A stretch of 54,886 nt of DNA from Clostridia bacterium (lineage in GTDB: Bacteria > Bacillota > Clostridia > Christensenellales > CAG-138): positions 1 to 54,886 of the forward strand of contig JAFWJN010000042.1 in assembly GCA_017514685.1 (NCBI GenBank). The letters run 5' to 3'. The notes under the pieces are model-generated. The model ran no database searches. It had not been told where the DNA came from and was given only the letters and a program-made list of their open reading frames with translations. Position 1 is the stretch's first letter; every line of letters begins with the position of its first letter. A program made the position numbers and the translations under genes. Shown here piece by piece: positions 43,174 through 51,590 of this stretch.

Positions 43174-43875
43174 TTATACTTCAACACCGGAAGCACCGAG
43201 GATCTGATCGATAATCGCATCGACATGGGATACTTCCCCACCTTCATCCGATGCGACTTCGCTCACCGTCCAGATTTTTTCTTCCGGAGCGGGTTCGGCA
43301 TCCGGCAGATTATCTTCTGATTCTTCCACAGCAGGATTCTCCTCGGGTTCCGCTTTTGCTGCCCCAATCAGATTACCTTCCGCTGTCAGGATCTGGGGAA
43401 TCGCCGCGTGCAGTTCTTCCGAGAGTTTCGCAAATGCCTTTGCGCTCTCCTGCGCTCTCTGAATATTCTCCTGAACCATCGCGTCATACTGGTTGAGGAG
43501 TCCCACGTAAGAGTTGATCTGCTCCCGCGTATCCTCCAGTTTTTTTGCGCTTTCCGCTTCTGCGCTTTTCACAATATCACGTGCGTTTTTATAAGCATCG
43601 TCCACGAGATTCTCTGCATCTTTGCGGGCAAGTTCCGCATTCAGCTGAGACTCTTCCAGCAGATTCCCTGCCTCTCTCTGCGCTTCGGAAACCAACTTCT
43701 CCGCCTGCACGTTTGCATCGGTCAGAGTCCGCGCGATCATGATCTCTTTCGCGGTATACTCATCGACCTTTTCTGTCAAACGCTCATTCTGATGCGTCAG
43801 TTCTTCGATCTTTGCTTCCATCTGCGCAATCAGCGCGGCCTGTTCTTTGATCTGTTTTGCCTTCTTGCCGAACAT
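43174..43875 (-). CDS. DivIVA-like coiled-coil protein
   Basis: A 233-residue protein. Residues about 5-150 are heptad-rich (KIEELTHQNERLTEKVDEYTA, then EAQREAGNLLEESQLNAELA), with the repeated Ala/Glu/Lys-rich pattern of DivIVA/GpsB- and FliH-type coiled coils. The C-terminal 70 residues are acidic and Pro/Glu-rich. There is no membrane helix. DivIVA relatives mark curved membranes at poles or septa; here the N-terminal DivIVA membrane motif is not obvious, so the name is tentative. The gene begins immediately at the ruvB stop. Confidence 0.6.
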   Translation of the reverse strand: MFGKKAKQIKEQAALIAQMEAKIEELTHQNERLTEKVDEYTAKEIMIARTLTDANVQAEKLVSEAQREAGNLLEESQLNAELARKDAENLVDDAYKNARDIVKSAEAESAKKLEDTREQINSYVGLLNQYDAMVQENIQRAQESAKAFAKLSEELHAAIPQILTAEGNLIGAAKAEPEENPAVEESEDNLPDAEPAPEEKIWTVSEVASDEGGEVSHVDAIIDQILGASGVEV

Positions 43876-44913
43876 TTAAACCTCCAACCTCATCTGCTGT
43901 ACCTGGGATGCCTGCTGAGGCACCGGATAGTCCAAGTGGATATAAGCCGCCGGAAGAACAACTCTTCCTCTTGAAGTACGTGCTAAAAATCCAAGTTTTA
44001 ATAAATAGGGTTCATATACATCTTCAACCGTTCCCGCATCTTCCCCCGTATATGCGGCTATGGTATCCAGTCCGACGGGGCCGCCTTTAAAGATCTCGAT
44101 CATTGCCGTCAGCATCTTTCTGTCGACTGCATCGAGTCCCAGTTCATCGATTTTCAGCATGGACAGCGCTTCCTGAGCTGTTTCAAGATCGACAACTCCA
44201 CTGCCCCGGACCTGTGAATAATCGCGTACGCGCCTGAGAAGCCTGTTCGCCACCCGGGGTGTTCCCCTCGAGCGGGAGGCAATTTCCAGTGCGCCTTCTT
44301 CATCGATCTCGATTTTCAGAATCTCCGCGCTGCGGACGATGATCTCTTTCAGGCTTTCCGGAGAATACAGTTCCAGCTGCTCCTTGATTCCGAAACGATC
44401 GCGTAACGGGGATGACAGCATTCCGAGCCTTGTCGTGGCTCCAACCAGGGTAAACTTGGGAAGATCAAGACGGATGCTTCTGGCTCCAGGACCTTTTCCG
44501 ATGATAATATCCAGAGCAAAATCCTCCATTGCGGGATAGAGAACTTCCTCAACATTAGGATTCAGTCTGTGAATCTCATCGATAAACAGAACATCGCCCG
44601 GTGAAAGGTTGGTCAGAAGTGCCGCCAGATCTCCTGCATGTGTTATCGCAGGCCCCGAAGTTACTCTCAGGGAAACCCCCATCTCATTGGCAATGATTCC
44701 GGCAAGCGTCGTCTTTCCAAGTCCCGGAGGTCCGTAAAGCAGAGCATGGTCCAGGGACTCCCCACGGGTTTTTGCAGCCTCGATGTAGATCTGCATATGC
44801 TCTTTTACAGTTTCCTGACCGATATACTCCGTCAGAAAATGAGGCCGCAAACTATATTCATTTTTCACATCCTCTTCGCGCAGCGAAGAAGTGATCAATC
44901 TTTCATCCTGCAT
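43876..44913 (-). CDS. ruvB: Holliday junction branch-migration ATPase RuvB
   Basis: A 345-residue AAA+ motor. It has [20 protein letters not shown], Walker A in [19 protein letters not shown], Walker B in [11 protein letters not shown], sensor 1 in [11 protein letters not shown], the arginine finger region PLRDRFG, and a winged-helix end with [20 protein letters not shown]. It drives branch migration with RuvA. It starts 3 bp after the ruvA stop. Confidence 0.97.
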   Translation of the reverse strand: MQDERLITSSLREEDVKNEYSLRPHFLTEYIGQETVKEHMQIYIEAAKTRGESLDHALLYGPPGLGKTTLAGIIANEMGVSLRVTSGPAITHAGDLAALLTNLSPGDVLFIDEIHRLNPNVEEVLYPAMEDFALDIIIGKGPGARSIRLDLPKFTLVGATTRLGMLSSPLRDRFGIKEQLELYSPESLKEIIVRSAEILKIEIDEEGALEIASRSRGTPRVANRLLRRVRDYSQVRGSGVVDLETAQEALSMLKIDELGLDAVDRKMLTAMIEIFKGGPVGLDTIAAYTGEDAGTVEDVYEPYLLKLGFLARTSRGRVVLPAAYIHLDYPVPQQASQVQQMRLEV

Positions 44914-44916
44914 CCT

Positions 44917-45510
44917 TTACCCCTTTGCCATACTGCGGAGCGCTTTTGTGATCAAGTCCTCAATACTTCCCGCATCCTGCACCGCCGCAACAGCACGGGA
45001 TGCCGAAAGTCCGTCATATCCGAGAGAAGTTAATGCCGCTACCGCTTCCGTTCTCATGTTATTCAGTTCCGCAGCCGGGCTTGCTTCGGTGGATTTTACT
45101 GCGGAAGGCTCATCCTTTACCAGTCCCGCAAGTTCCAGAATCACTCTCTGGGCTGTTTTTCTGCCCATGCCGGAAACACGGTCGAATGCGGAAGGATTAT
45201 CCGTCATAATCGCAGCTCTGATGTCCTGCGGTGTCATAACCGAAAGGGTCGCAATTGCGAGTTTCGGCCCGACCCTGGTCACACCGATCAGCTTACGGAA
45301 CATCTCCTTTTCCTCCAGGTTGGAAAAGCCATACAGTGCCTGGACGCCGTCCGCCAGATGCAGATAAGTATAGAGTTTGCCTGTTGACCCGACAAGGAGC
45401 GTTTTCAAAGTCATTGAGCTGCAATAGATCTCGTAACCGACTCCTGCCGCTTCAATCACTGCGTGATCCAGTGCGACATCTTCCACATAACCTTTGATAT
45501 ATGCGTACAT
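44917..45510 (-). CDS. ruvA: Holliday junction DNA-binding protein RuvA
   Basis: A 197-residue protein starting MYAYIKGYVEDVALDHAVIE at the ATG at 45510; upstream in-frame residues to 45570 are spurious and overlap ruvC. It has the OB-fold domain I, then two helix-hairpin-helix motifs (LIGVTRVGPKLAIATLS and VSGMGRKTAQRVILELAG) and a flexible acidic linker before the C-terminal three-helix domain (AVAALTSLGYDGLSASRAV) that contacts RuvB. It tetramerises on the four-way junction. It starts 8 bp after ruvC. Confidence 0.96.
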   Translation of the reverse strand: MYAYIKGYVEDVALDHAVIEAAGVGYEIYCSSMTLKTLLVGSTGKLYTYLHLADGVQALYGFSNLEEKEMFRKLIGVTRVGPKLAIATLSVMTPQDIRAAIMTDNPSAFDRVSGMGRKTAQRVILELAGLVKDEPSAVKSTEASPAAELNNMRTEAVAALTSLGYDGLSASRAVAAVQDAGSIEDLITKALRSMAKG

Positions 45511-45518
45511 GTTTTCTC

Positions 45519-46016
45519 CTATTTGATGCGGTATTCTTCCTGCGCCGGACCGGCATGGAAGGAAAGGCACAGGGCTACTGCAAGCGCGTCAGCTGCGTCA
45601 TCCGGCTTCGGAATGTTTTTCAGCCCCAGCAAAACACGGATCATCTGCTGTACCTGTTTTTTATCCGCATGACCGTTTCCACAGACCGCCTGCTTGATCT
45701 CCATCGGCGTGAATTCATAAATCGGAATCCCGCTCTGCTGTACTCCTAAGATCGCGACGCCTCTTCCTGAACCTACCGCGATCGCCGTCGTAACATTATG
45801 GTAGAAGAACAACTCTTCAAAAACCGCCATATCCGGATGATACAGCTGACAAAGCTGTCTTGTCCCAAGATAGAGTTTTTCAAGTCTTTCCGGAAAAGGC
45901 ATCGACTTATCCGTTTCGATGACGCCGAAATCAACCGGTGTGATCGACTGACCGTTTTTCTCAATCACCCCATATCCCATGATGGCGTATCCGGGGTCGA
46001 TTCCTAGAATGCGCAA
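45519..46016 (-). CDS. ruvC: Holliday junction resolvase RuvC
   Basis: A 165-residue endonuclease. I use the TTG start at 46016 because GGGGAGG is about six bases upstream; the ATG at 46031 overlaps that site. The four acidic residues are in LGIDPGY (first Asp), VFEELFF (Glu) and KPDDAADALAVALC (last two Asp), the RNase-H fold of RuvC. It cuts Holliday junctions symmetrically. It leads the ruvC-ruvA-ruvB set in the usual order. Confidence 0.95.
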   Translation of the reverse strand: MRILGIDPGYAIMGYGVIEKNGQSITPVDFGVIETDKSMPFPERLEKLYLGTRQLCQLYHPDMAVFEELFFYHNVTTAIAVGSGRGVAILGVQQSGIPIYEFTPMEIKQAVCGNGHADKKQVQQMIRVLLGLKNIPKPDDAADALAVALCLSFHAGPAQEEYRIK

Positions 46017-46044
46017 AGCGTACCTCCCCATAATGAATCAATAT

Positions 46045-46073
46045 ATTATAGCATGCATACTTTCGTGATGCAA
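46045..46073 (-). promoter_or_regulatory. Promoter of the ruvCAB-pgk-tpiA-gpmI operon
   Basis: On the minus strand TTGCAT (46073-46068), 17 bases and TATAAT (46050-46045). The ruvC TTG start is 28 bp downstream. The -35 box touches the T-tract of the DUF2804 terminator. Confidence 0.78.
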
Positions 46074-46097
46074 GAAAAAAAGGAGAGCAAGCTCTCC
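46072..46097 (-). terminator. Terminator after the DUF2804 gene
   Basis: A 7-bp stem (ggagagc / gctctcc) with a 2-base loop is followed on the minus strand by TTTTTTTCTTGC, 17 bp past the DUF2804 stop. Confidence 0.8.
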
Positions 46098-46114
46098 CGA
46101 TCAAAGTGTATCAG

Positions 46115-47146
46115 TTACCACCGATTCTTTACTTTTTCCGCAAATCCGGTCAGACCCGTGAGATTCAGAACCGTACCGTCATCCAGTGTAACGGAACCGG
46201 AAAATGTTCCGAACACCTGATGCTGATCTGAACAGATCACGAGCACGTCGGTCTTACTCTTTCTGTCAAGGAACGGGCGGAATATCAGATTCAGTCTTCC
46301 CTCGTTATCATGCACGCTCCATGGGCTGAGGAAATCATCTTTTCCATCCTTCTGCGGAATTTCAAAAACGACACGGTCCAGTTTTTGCGCTGCGCCGTTT
46401 ACAAAAATCATGTTTTCACTTGCTTTGGAGGTGTCTCCAAATCCATATCCCAGATTGAACCCGAATCGCAGACCGTCCACAACCCCCTGCGCCGCACTCC
46501 AATACCAGGTATTGTTGTAAGTCCAGACGCCTCTTCCCCAGTCCAGAAGACCGAAACTGTTCTCCGGATCAAAATCATAGCGCTTTCCGTTATATTCCGC
46601 ATATCCGGAAGCCTTCATACCAATAATTTTCTGGTTATAGTAGAATGCTGTTTTCTTTTTCGGGAAAGGAGTCGCAATTACCATGGAATCAGCCGGTTCT
46701 TCCGTAAGCGTAAACTCGCATGTAAAAGGTGTTCCATTCTCAAAGTTCTCCAGGCAGACCGTCAGATGCCTTGCACCATCTTCATGCGTAAAGGAAGCAA
46801 ACGCGCCTTTCATCGATTTTTCAACATTACCCTCTTTGCTGGAGGCTGGAAACCCTGTTTTTCCAAATGGCAGCCAGAACATTGGGGAAACCGTCCGTTC
46901 TTTTCTTTGCTCAAAGTCCAAAAAGGAAGCCGAAACCATTCCCATATAACTGTTATCATCCAATGTGAGTGCAACGCCGAACTTGTCGTTATAAATGAGG
47001 TAATAGTCCCATTCCTTGATCCGCGTTTTTCCTCCTTTTACCGCATTCCTGTCATACTTCTTTACCAACGAAGTGGCATATCCCGCTTCGCTGAGAATTC
47101 CATCTGCATTCAGCAGCGGACCTGCCGTCAGTCTTTTCTGTTCCAT
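46115..47146 (-). CDS. DUF2804 family protein
   Basis: A 343-residue protein starting MEQKRLTAGPLL at the ATG at 47146, with GGAGG five bases upstream. Features of the family include PRNAVKGGKTRIKEWDYYLI-like (RIKEWDYYLIYND), FGLLDWGRGVWTYNNTWYWS near residue 205 and FNLGYGFGDTSKASENM. The protein is beta-rich and has no signal or membrane helix. It probably folds like the AttH/hydroxyneurosporene-type lipocalin sandwich; the function is unknown. It is monocistronic with its own promoter. Confidence 0.85.
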   Translation of the reverse strand: MEQKRLTAGPLLNADGILSEAGYATSLVKKYDRNAVKGGKTRIKEWDYYLIYNDKFGVALTLDDNSYMGMVSASFLDFEQRKERTVSPMFWLPFGKTGFPASSKEGNVEKSMKGAFASFTHEDGARHLTVCLENFENGTPFTCEFTLTEEPADSMVIATPFPKKKTAFYYNQKIIGMKASGYAEYNGKRYDFDPENSFGLLDWGRGVWTYNNTWYWSAAQGVVDGLRFGFNLGYGFGDTSKASENMIFVNGAAQKLDRVVFEIPQKDGKDDFLSPWSVHDNEGRLNLIFRPFLDRKSKTDVLVICSDQHQVFGTFSGSVTLDDGTVLNLTGLTGFAEKVKNRW

Positions 47147-47223
47147 AAAAGCCTCCATAGGAATAAGTTAACCCTCAACAGAATCAATCATCGGAGAATC
47201 CATTGATCATTTGTGACAATATT

Positions 47224-47252
47224 ATTATATCAACGGAGTCCATGAGAATCAA
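47224..47252 (-). promoter_or_regulatory. Promoter of the DUF2804 gene
   Basis: On the minus strand TTGATT (47252-47247), 17 bases and TATAAT (47229-47224). The start codon is 77 bp downstream. Confidence 0.68.
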
Positions 47253-47430
47253 CGCTTTAGGCAAGGTAATTGCCGAAACTCTCATTCGAAAACGAATATG
47301 CACTGTTCCAAAGAATTATCCTCTTTTTTATAATATTTTTTCACTGGATATATCAAATTGTCTTCCAAGGAAATCTCTACAATCCATCTAAATGGAGAAA
47401 ACGAATGTATCGTTCCAATTTAAAAGGGTC

Positions 47431-47459
47431 TTCAATATCGCTTCATAATATGATATATT
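47431..47459 (+). promoter_or_regulatory. Candidate promoter of the YhhN-RmuC genes
   Basis: TTCAAT at 47431-47436, 17 bases and TATATT at 47454-47459. The -35 box deviates at two positions. The ATG is 18 bp downstream. Confidence 0.4.
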
Positions 47460-47477
47460 ATTATTAGGAGGTGCGTT

Positions 47478-48134
47478 ATGGATCCGATTATCCTATATAC
47501 AGCATTTATCTATTTTCCGGTTGTCTGCGTAATGCTGACAGCCTATGCCAAGCAGAACCGCATTCTCCGCTATATCTTCAAGTCCCTTTATATGCCGTCG
47601 CTCATCGTCCTGTATCTTCTTGCCGCTCCAAAACCGAATGTTCTTATCATTTTGGCAATGGTGTTCGGCTGGATCGGCGATGTTTTCCTTCTCGGAAGGC
47701 ATCACTGGAACGTGCTCGGCGGGATTACTTCCTTCGGTCTCGGGCATATCTGCTATATCGCCGGAATGCTGTCAACACGTCCGGGACTGCATCTGACAGC
47801 CATTATTTCTGTTGTCTGGATCGCGCTATGTCTGGTTCTGGTCCGGCATTTTCTGATTCCGCACGCGCCGAAAAGACTAATGATACCGGCCATCTGCTAC
47901 GCAACGCTTCTCTCAGGTACGAGTGCTGCCGCACTCTATCTCTCTTTTGTTTCCTTTAACGCCGCCTACTTGCTTGCTGCTTTCGGCGGTTTGATGTTCA
48001 TGCTCAGCGACGGGCTTCTGGCTTATAACATGTTCGGAAAGAAAACCGTACTGGGAAACTTTTTCGTCATGGTAACCTATGTTCTGGCGCAGACTGCCCT
48101 GGCAGCCGGATTTATACTTCACGGAGGTATTTAA
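47478..48134 (+). CDS. YhhN/TMEM86 family membrane protein (lysoplasmalogenase-like)
   Basis: A 218-residue protein with eight predicted helices. Conserved features are the early KSLYMPSLIVLYLL, then FGWIGDVFLL near residue 70, LGHICYIAGML near 93 and MLSDGLLAYNMF near 175; the polar residues inside these helices are the expected active site. Mammalian relatives hydrolyse the vinyl-ether bond of lysoplasmalogens. Many Clostridia make plasmalogens, so lipid turnover is a reasonable role here. It starts behind AGGAGG and is followed at 1 bp by rmuC. Confidence 0.85.
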   Translation: MDPIILYTAFIYFPVVCVMLTAYAKQNRILRYIFKSLYMPSLIVLYLLAAPKPNVLIILAMVFGWIGDVFLLGRHHWNVLGGITSFGLGHICYIAGMLSTRPGLHLTAIISVVWIALCLVLVRHFLIPHAPKRLMIPAICYATLLSGTSAAALYLSFVSFNAAYLLAAFGGLMFMLSDGLLAYNMFGKKTVLGNFFVMVTYVLAQTALAAGFILHGGI

Positions 48135-48135
48135 T

Positions 48136-49443
48136 TTGACCACAGATTTTATCGTTTTGTTGATTTTGTCGATTCTGATTCTGTGTGCACTGATCGCCGT
48201 TATCGTGCTTCTTGCAATTCCCCGACGCCCGAAAGGACTTTCAGAACTGGAACGCGAGCTTCATCGTGAGCTGCGGGACTATAACGATATGATCACTGAT
48301 AATCAGCACGATGCCAACATGCTGCAGGAACAGCGGTTCGCCGGTTTTGAACGCGCTACGGAAAACAGACTGTCTGCTCTGAACAATTCGATCGTATCAC
48401 TTTCAAAAACCCTTTCCTCTTCTCAGAGCGAATCCATGAGTATGCAGGACCGCCGTTTCTCCTCCTTCGAGCAGGCAAACGAACAGAAACTGGAGCAGAT
48501 CCGTCAGACCATGGAACGCCGGATTGCCCAGATGCAGCAGGAGAACAGTGAAAAACTGGAAAAAATGCAGCAGATCGTAGATGAAAAGCTGCAGTCAACA
48601 CTGGAAACCCGTATTGGGGAATCGTTCCGTCTGGTCAGCACGCAGCTTGAGCAGGTTTATAAAGGACTTGGCGAGATGCAATCCGTTGCAGCCGGAGTCA
48701 CAGATCTGAAAAAAGTTCTTTCCAACGTGAAAACCCGCGGTATTCTCGGTGAGGTGCAGCTCGGGGCCATTCTGAAGGAGATCCTCTCCCCCGAACAGTA
48801 CGATGTGAACGTAGCCGTAAAGGAAGGTTCTTCTGATGTTGTGGAATTCGCGGTTAAACTTCCGGGAGACGGAGAAAGCACCGTCTATCTGCCGATTGAT
48901 GCCAAATTCCCAGGCGAAACATATGCAGCCTTACAGGACGCGTATGATTCCGGTTCTGCAGAAACCGTAGCCGCAGCTGCCGCTGCCTTGATTGCCCGTT
49001 TAAAGAGCGAGGCGAAAGATATCCGCTCCAAATATATCGATCCTCCGAGGACGACTGATTTTGCGGTCATGTTTCTGCCGTTTGAAGGTCTTTATGCGGA
49101 AGCAGTCAACCGGGGCATGGTGGAAGAACTTCAGAATGTCTATCATGTGAATCTGGCAGGACCTTCTACAATGGCCGCTCTTTTGAACAGTCTTCAGATG
49201 GGATTCCGCACGCTGGCCATTCAGAAGCGGAGCAGTGAAGTCTGGCTTGTGCTCGGCGCTGTCAAAACCGAATTTGAAAAATTCGGCGATATTCTGGAAA
49301 AGTCCCAGCAAAAACTCCAGCAAGTGAATTCCGACCTGGATACTCTTATTGGGGCAAGGTCCCGGGCGATCACCAGAAAACTTCGTTCCATTGAAAAGCT
49401 GGACAGTTCAGAAGCTGAAAATCTGATCGGCGATTCATTCTGA
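48136..49443 (+). CDS. rmuC: RmuC family DNA recombination protein
   Basis: A 435-residue protein. I use the TTG start at 48136 because GGAGG lies about ten bases upstream, one base past the YhhN stop; an in-frame ATG at 48079 lies inside the YhhN gene. Residues about 4-27 form a membrane helix (FIVLLILSILILCALIAVIVL). A long coiled coil follows, and then the RmuC nuclease-like domain: GILGEVQLGAILKEILSPEQ, LPIDAKFPGETYAAL and FLPFEGLYAEAV. RmuC proteins limit rearrangements at inverted repeats. It is paired here with the YhhN gene. Confidence 0.93.
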   Translation: MTTDFIVLLILSILILCALIAVIVLLAIPRRPKGLSELERELHRELRDYNDMITDNQHDANMLQEQRFAGFERATENRLSALNNSIVSLSKTLSSSQSESMSMQDRRFSSFEQANEQKLEQIRQTMERRIAQMQQENSEKLEKMQQIVDEKLQSTLETRIGESFRLVSTQLEQVYKGLGEMQSVAAGVTDLKKVLSNVKTRGILGEVQLGAILKEILSPEQYDVNVAVKEGSSDVVEFAVKLPGDGESTVYLPIDAKFPGETYAALQDAYDSGSAETVAAAAAALIARLKSEAKDIRSKYIDPPRTTDFAVMFLPFEGLYAEAVNRGMVEELQNVYHVNLAGPSTMAALLNSLQMGFRTLAIQKRSSEVWLVLGAVKTEFEKFGDILEKSQQKLQQVNSDLDTLIGARSRAITRKLRSIEKLDSSEAENLIGDSF

Positions 49444-49465
49444 TCATCAATCAGGAGGTTAGATC

Positions 49466-50728
49466 ATGCCTATTCTTTATATTCTGCTAGCAGCCAACCT
49501 CGGGGTCATAATCTGGCGTATTCTGACGCGGCGTAAAGAAACATTCAAAGGAAACAGAATTGCCCTGAACTGCGCAACCTGGATCCTGGCGGGAATTGAT
49601 GCCATTGTGATCAGCATCATTGTTCTGCTCGTTTGCATGTTTGTGCTTCACTGGTACACCCGGGTTTGCGTAATCATAGCCGGTGCCCTTTTGGAATGGC
49701 TTCTCATAGGGCTTATGACACAGTGGATGAACTGGAAACGGCTCATTCTCTGGTTCATCTTTGCCGGACTCACTGCCGGCGCGATCTGGGGCTGCTATCG
49801 TTATGATCAGTATCTGAAGGATATTACGGTTCCGGAATCATTTAATTATGCGACATATACTCCGTTTATGCCTGATACTCTTGCTGAAAAGCTGGATGAA
49901 GAATCTTCTCTTCGGTTTTCCGGTACTGATTCTCTTCCCAGGATGGATGGTGCGACTGCGCTGTATCCCGTTTATGCTTCCTTTGCTCAGGCAGTCTACC
50001 CCGATCTGAACGGCTTGGAAGGTTATAAAATCCGTCAGACCGTTTCCTGCAGCACAACCGGATGGGCATATGAGAAAATTGTGGATGGAGAATGTGACAT
50101 CATCTTCGTCGCCGGTCCAAGTGAAGAGCAGGAATCATACGCTGCTGAAAAAGGAGTCGAACTGGTCTATACTCCGATTGGAAAAGAAGCTTTCGTTTTC
50201 TTCGTACATCCTGATAATCCCGTTGACAACATGACGCTGGAACAGATCAGAAGTATTTATTCCGGGAAAACCACGAAATGGGAGCAGTTCGGGGTCAAAG
50301 GTTTCGGAAAGATTCTCGCCTTCCAGCGGGATGAGGGCAGCGGCAGCCAGACTGCACTGGAGCGGTTCGTCATGCGGGATACGCCTCTTATGCCGGCAGA
50401 TAAAGAAAATGTTCTTTCTGCTATGGGCGGAATCGTTGAGCAGGTATCTCCTTACAGAAATCACCGAAATGCAATCGGATTCTCTTTCCGCTTTTATTGC
50501 ACCGCCCTAATGAAGAACTTCCATGTGAAACTTCTGTCGATCAACGGTGTCGCTCCAACTATTGAAAATATAGAAAACGGAACCTATCCCCTTGCATCCG
50601 ATTTCTATGCCGTTACCCGGTCCGACGCTGACAGCAACACACTGAAGCTTTTGGAATGGATCACCGGGCCACAAGGACAAAGTCTGGTGGCAAAGGTGGG
50701 TTATACCCCGGAATCAACGGAACGCTGA
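49466..50728 (+). CDS. Membrane-anchored PstS-like phosphate-binding protein
   Basis: A 420-residue protein. The N-terminal 115 residues contain four membrane helices (about 2-18, 37-62, 66-86 and 91-110), and the rest is a periplasmic-binding-protein fold. Motifs are MDGATALYPVYASFAQAVYP, GKTTKWEQFGVKG, RDEGSGSQTALERFV and NAIGFSFRF, all typical of phosphate-binding PstS-type proteins. There is no lipobox, and no permease or ATPase gene lies nearby, so it may act as a phosphate sensor or capture protein rather than as a transporter part. It starts behind AGGAGG, 22 bp after rmuC. Confidence 0.75.
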   Translation: MPILYILLAANLGVIIWRILTRRKETFKGNRIALNCATWILAGIDAIVISIIVLLVCMFVLHWYTRVCVIIAGALLEWLLIGLMTQWMNWKRLILWFIFAGLTAGAIWGCYRYDQYLKDITVPESFNYATYTPFMPDTLAEKLDEESSLRFSGTDSLPRMDGATALYPVYASFAQAVYPDLNGLEGYKIRQTVSCSTTGWAYEKIVDGECDIIFVAGPSEEQESYAAEKGVELVYTPIGKEAFVFFVHPDNPVDNMTLEQIRSIYSGKTTKWEQFGVKGFGKILAFQRDEGSGSQTALERFVMRDTPLMPADKENVLSAMGGIVEQVSPYRNHRNAIGFSFRFYCTALMKNFHVKLLSINGVAPTIENIENGTYPLASDFYAVTRSDADSNTLKLLEWITGPQGQSLVAKVGYTPESTER

Positions 50729-50831
50729 CTCATAGCGGTTAATCAGGGACGCATCCCATGATCCGCAAATGATAGATCGTCACTCTTTTCAACTTCAGAA
50801 GAACACGTCAAATCAATCGGAGGTATCATTT

Positions 50832-51500
50832 ATGTTCATTTTCTGGGGGGATGGTTCACAGGAAGCAAAAAGCCTGGTGGACAGTATTGTTGTAAGAAGC
50901 ACGGAAAATTTTAACTGGACTTTCATTTTCATTCTCGCTGTTGTCTTTTACGTTTATTGGTCCGAAATTCATAAAAAAAACAAAGAGATTGTCATTGCAG
51001 GTCTTGCTCTTTATGGGGTCCATTGGCTCTATGAAATTGCGAACGCAATTATAGGTCACATAACCGGATATCCGTTGTGGTCCGTCTCCAACGAATCTAC
51101 TACGTTTATCCTGCTGATTGGTGTCTGCTGGGAACTTTCCATGATGTTCTCCCTTGCCGGAATCATATCTTTTAAAATGCTGCCTCAGGACAGAACCAAG
51201 CGCTACTTTGCCAAAAACGGAAGAAAAGGAATCAGTTGTAAACTGGTCGGTGCAATTGAAATGGCTCTCTTATTTGCATTGTTTGAGTCTTTTCTTGCGG
51301 GAACGAGTAATCATTCTTTTATCTGGGTCTATAAATGGTGGGGAGTTATTCCGGTGTTCATCACGACTTATATTCCGTTCTTCCTTGCAAGCAACTATGT
51401 TCCGGATATGAAGCCGAAGGCAAGACGTATTTTCCTGATTACAGAATGGAGCCTTGTGGCAGTGCTTCTGATTGTTCTGATTCCTCTCGGAATTATCTGA
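50832..51500 (+). CDS. Six-helix membrane protein, function unknown
   Basis: A 222-residue protein starting MFIFWGDGSQEAKSLVDSIV at the ATG at 50832 behind GGAGG. Helices lie near residues 28-45, 52-78, 90-115, 133-152, 165-185 and 195-217. Conserved-looking aromatic and charged residues inside the membrane region include HWLYEIANAI and CWELSMMFSLAGI. I do not recognise the family. It is 103 bp behind the PstS-like gene, so it may be read through from it, and it is followed by a strong terminator. Confidence 0.65.
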   Translation: MFIFWGDGSQEAKSLVDSIVVRSTENFNWTFIFILAVVFYVYWSEIHKKNKEIVIAGLALYGVHWLYEIANAIIGHITGYPLWSVSNESTTFILLIGVCWELSMMFSLAGIISFKMLPQDRTKRYFAKNGRKGISCKLVGAIEMALLFALFESFLAGTSNHSFIWVYKWWGVIPVFITTYIPFFLASNYVPDMKPKARRIFLITEWSLVAVLLIVLIPLGII

Positions 51501-51514
51501 AATCATCCGTTATT

Positions 51515-51550
51515 AAGAGAAAGCAGCCTTTCAAAGGCTGCTTTTCTCCC
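51515..51550. terminator. Bidirectional terminator between converging genes
   Basis: A 10-bp stem (aagcagcctt / aaggctgctt) with a 3-base loop is followed by TTCTCCCTTTTC on the plus strand and by CTTAATAAC on the minus. It serves the plus-strand membrane protein gene. The T-run on the minus side is weak, so use by the 51591 gene is uncertain. Confidence 0.7.
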
Positions 51551-51590
51551 TTTTCATATTCGCAAAACGCTCTGTCAGCCGTTTTCCAGT

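Larger units (their letters stand above)
47147..47477. other. Divergent intergenic region
   Basis: About 330 bp between the DUF2804 gene (minus) and the YhhN-like gene (plus). It is AT-rich and holds the minus promoter at 47224-47252 and a weaker plus candidate at 47431-47459. Apart from these I see no gene, repeat or RNA structure in it. Confidence 0.6.
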
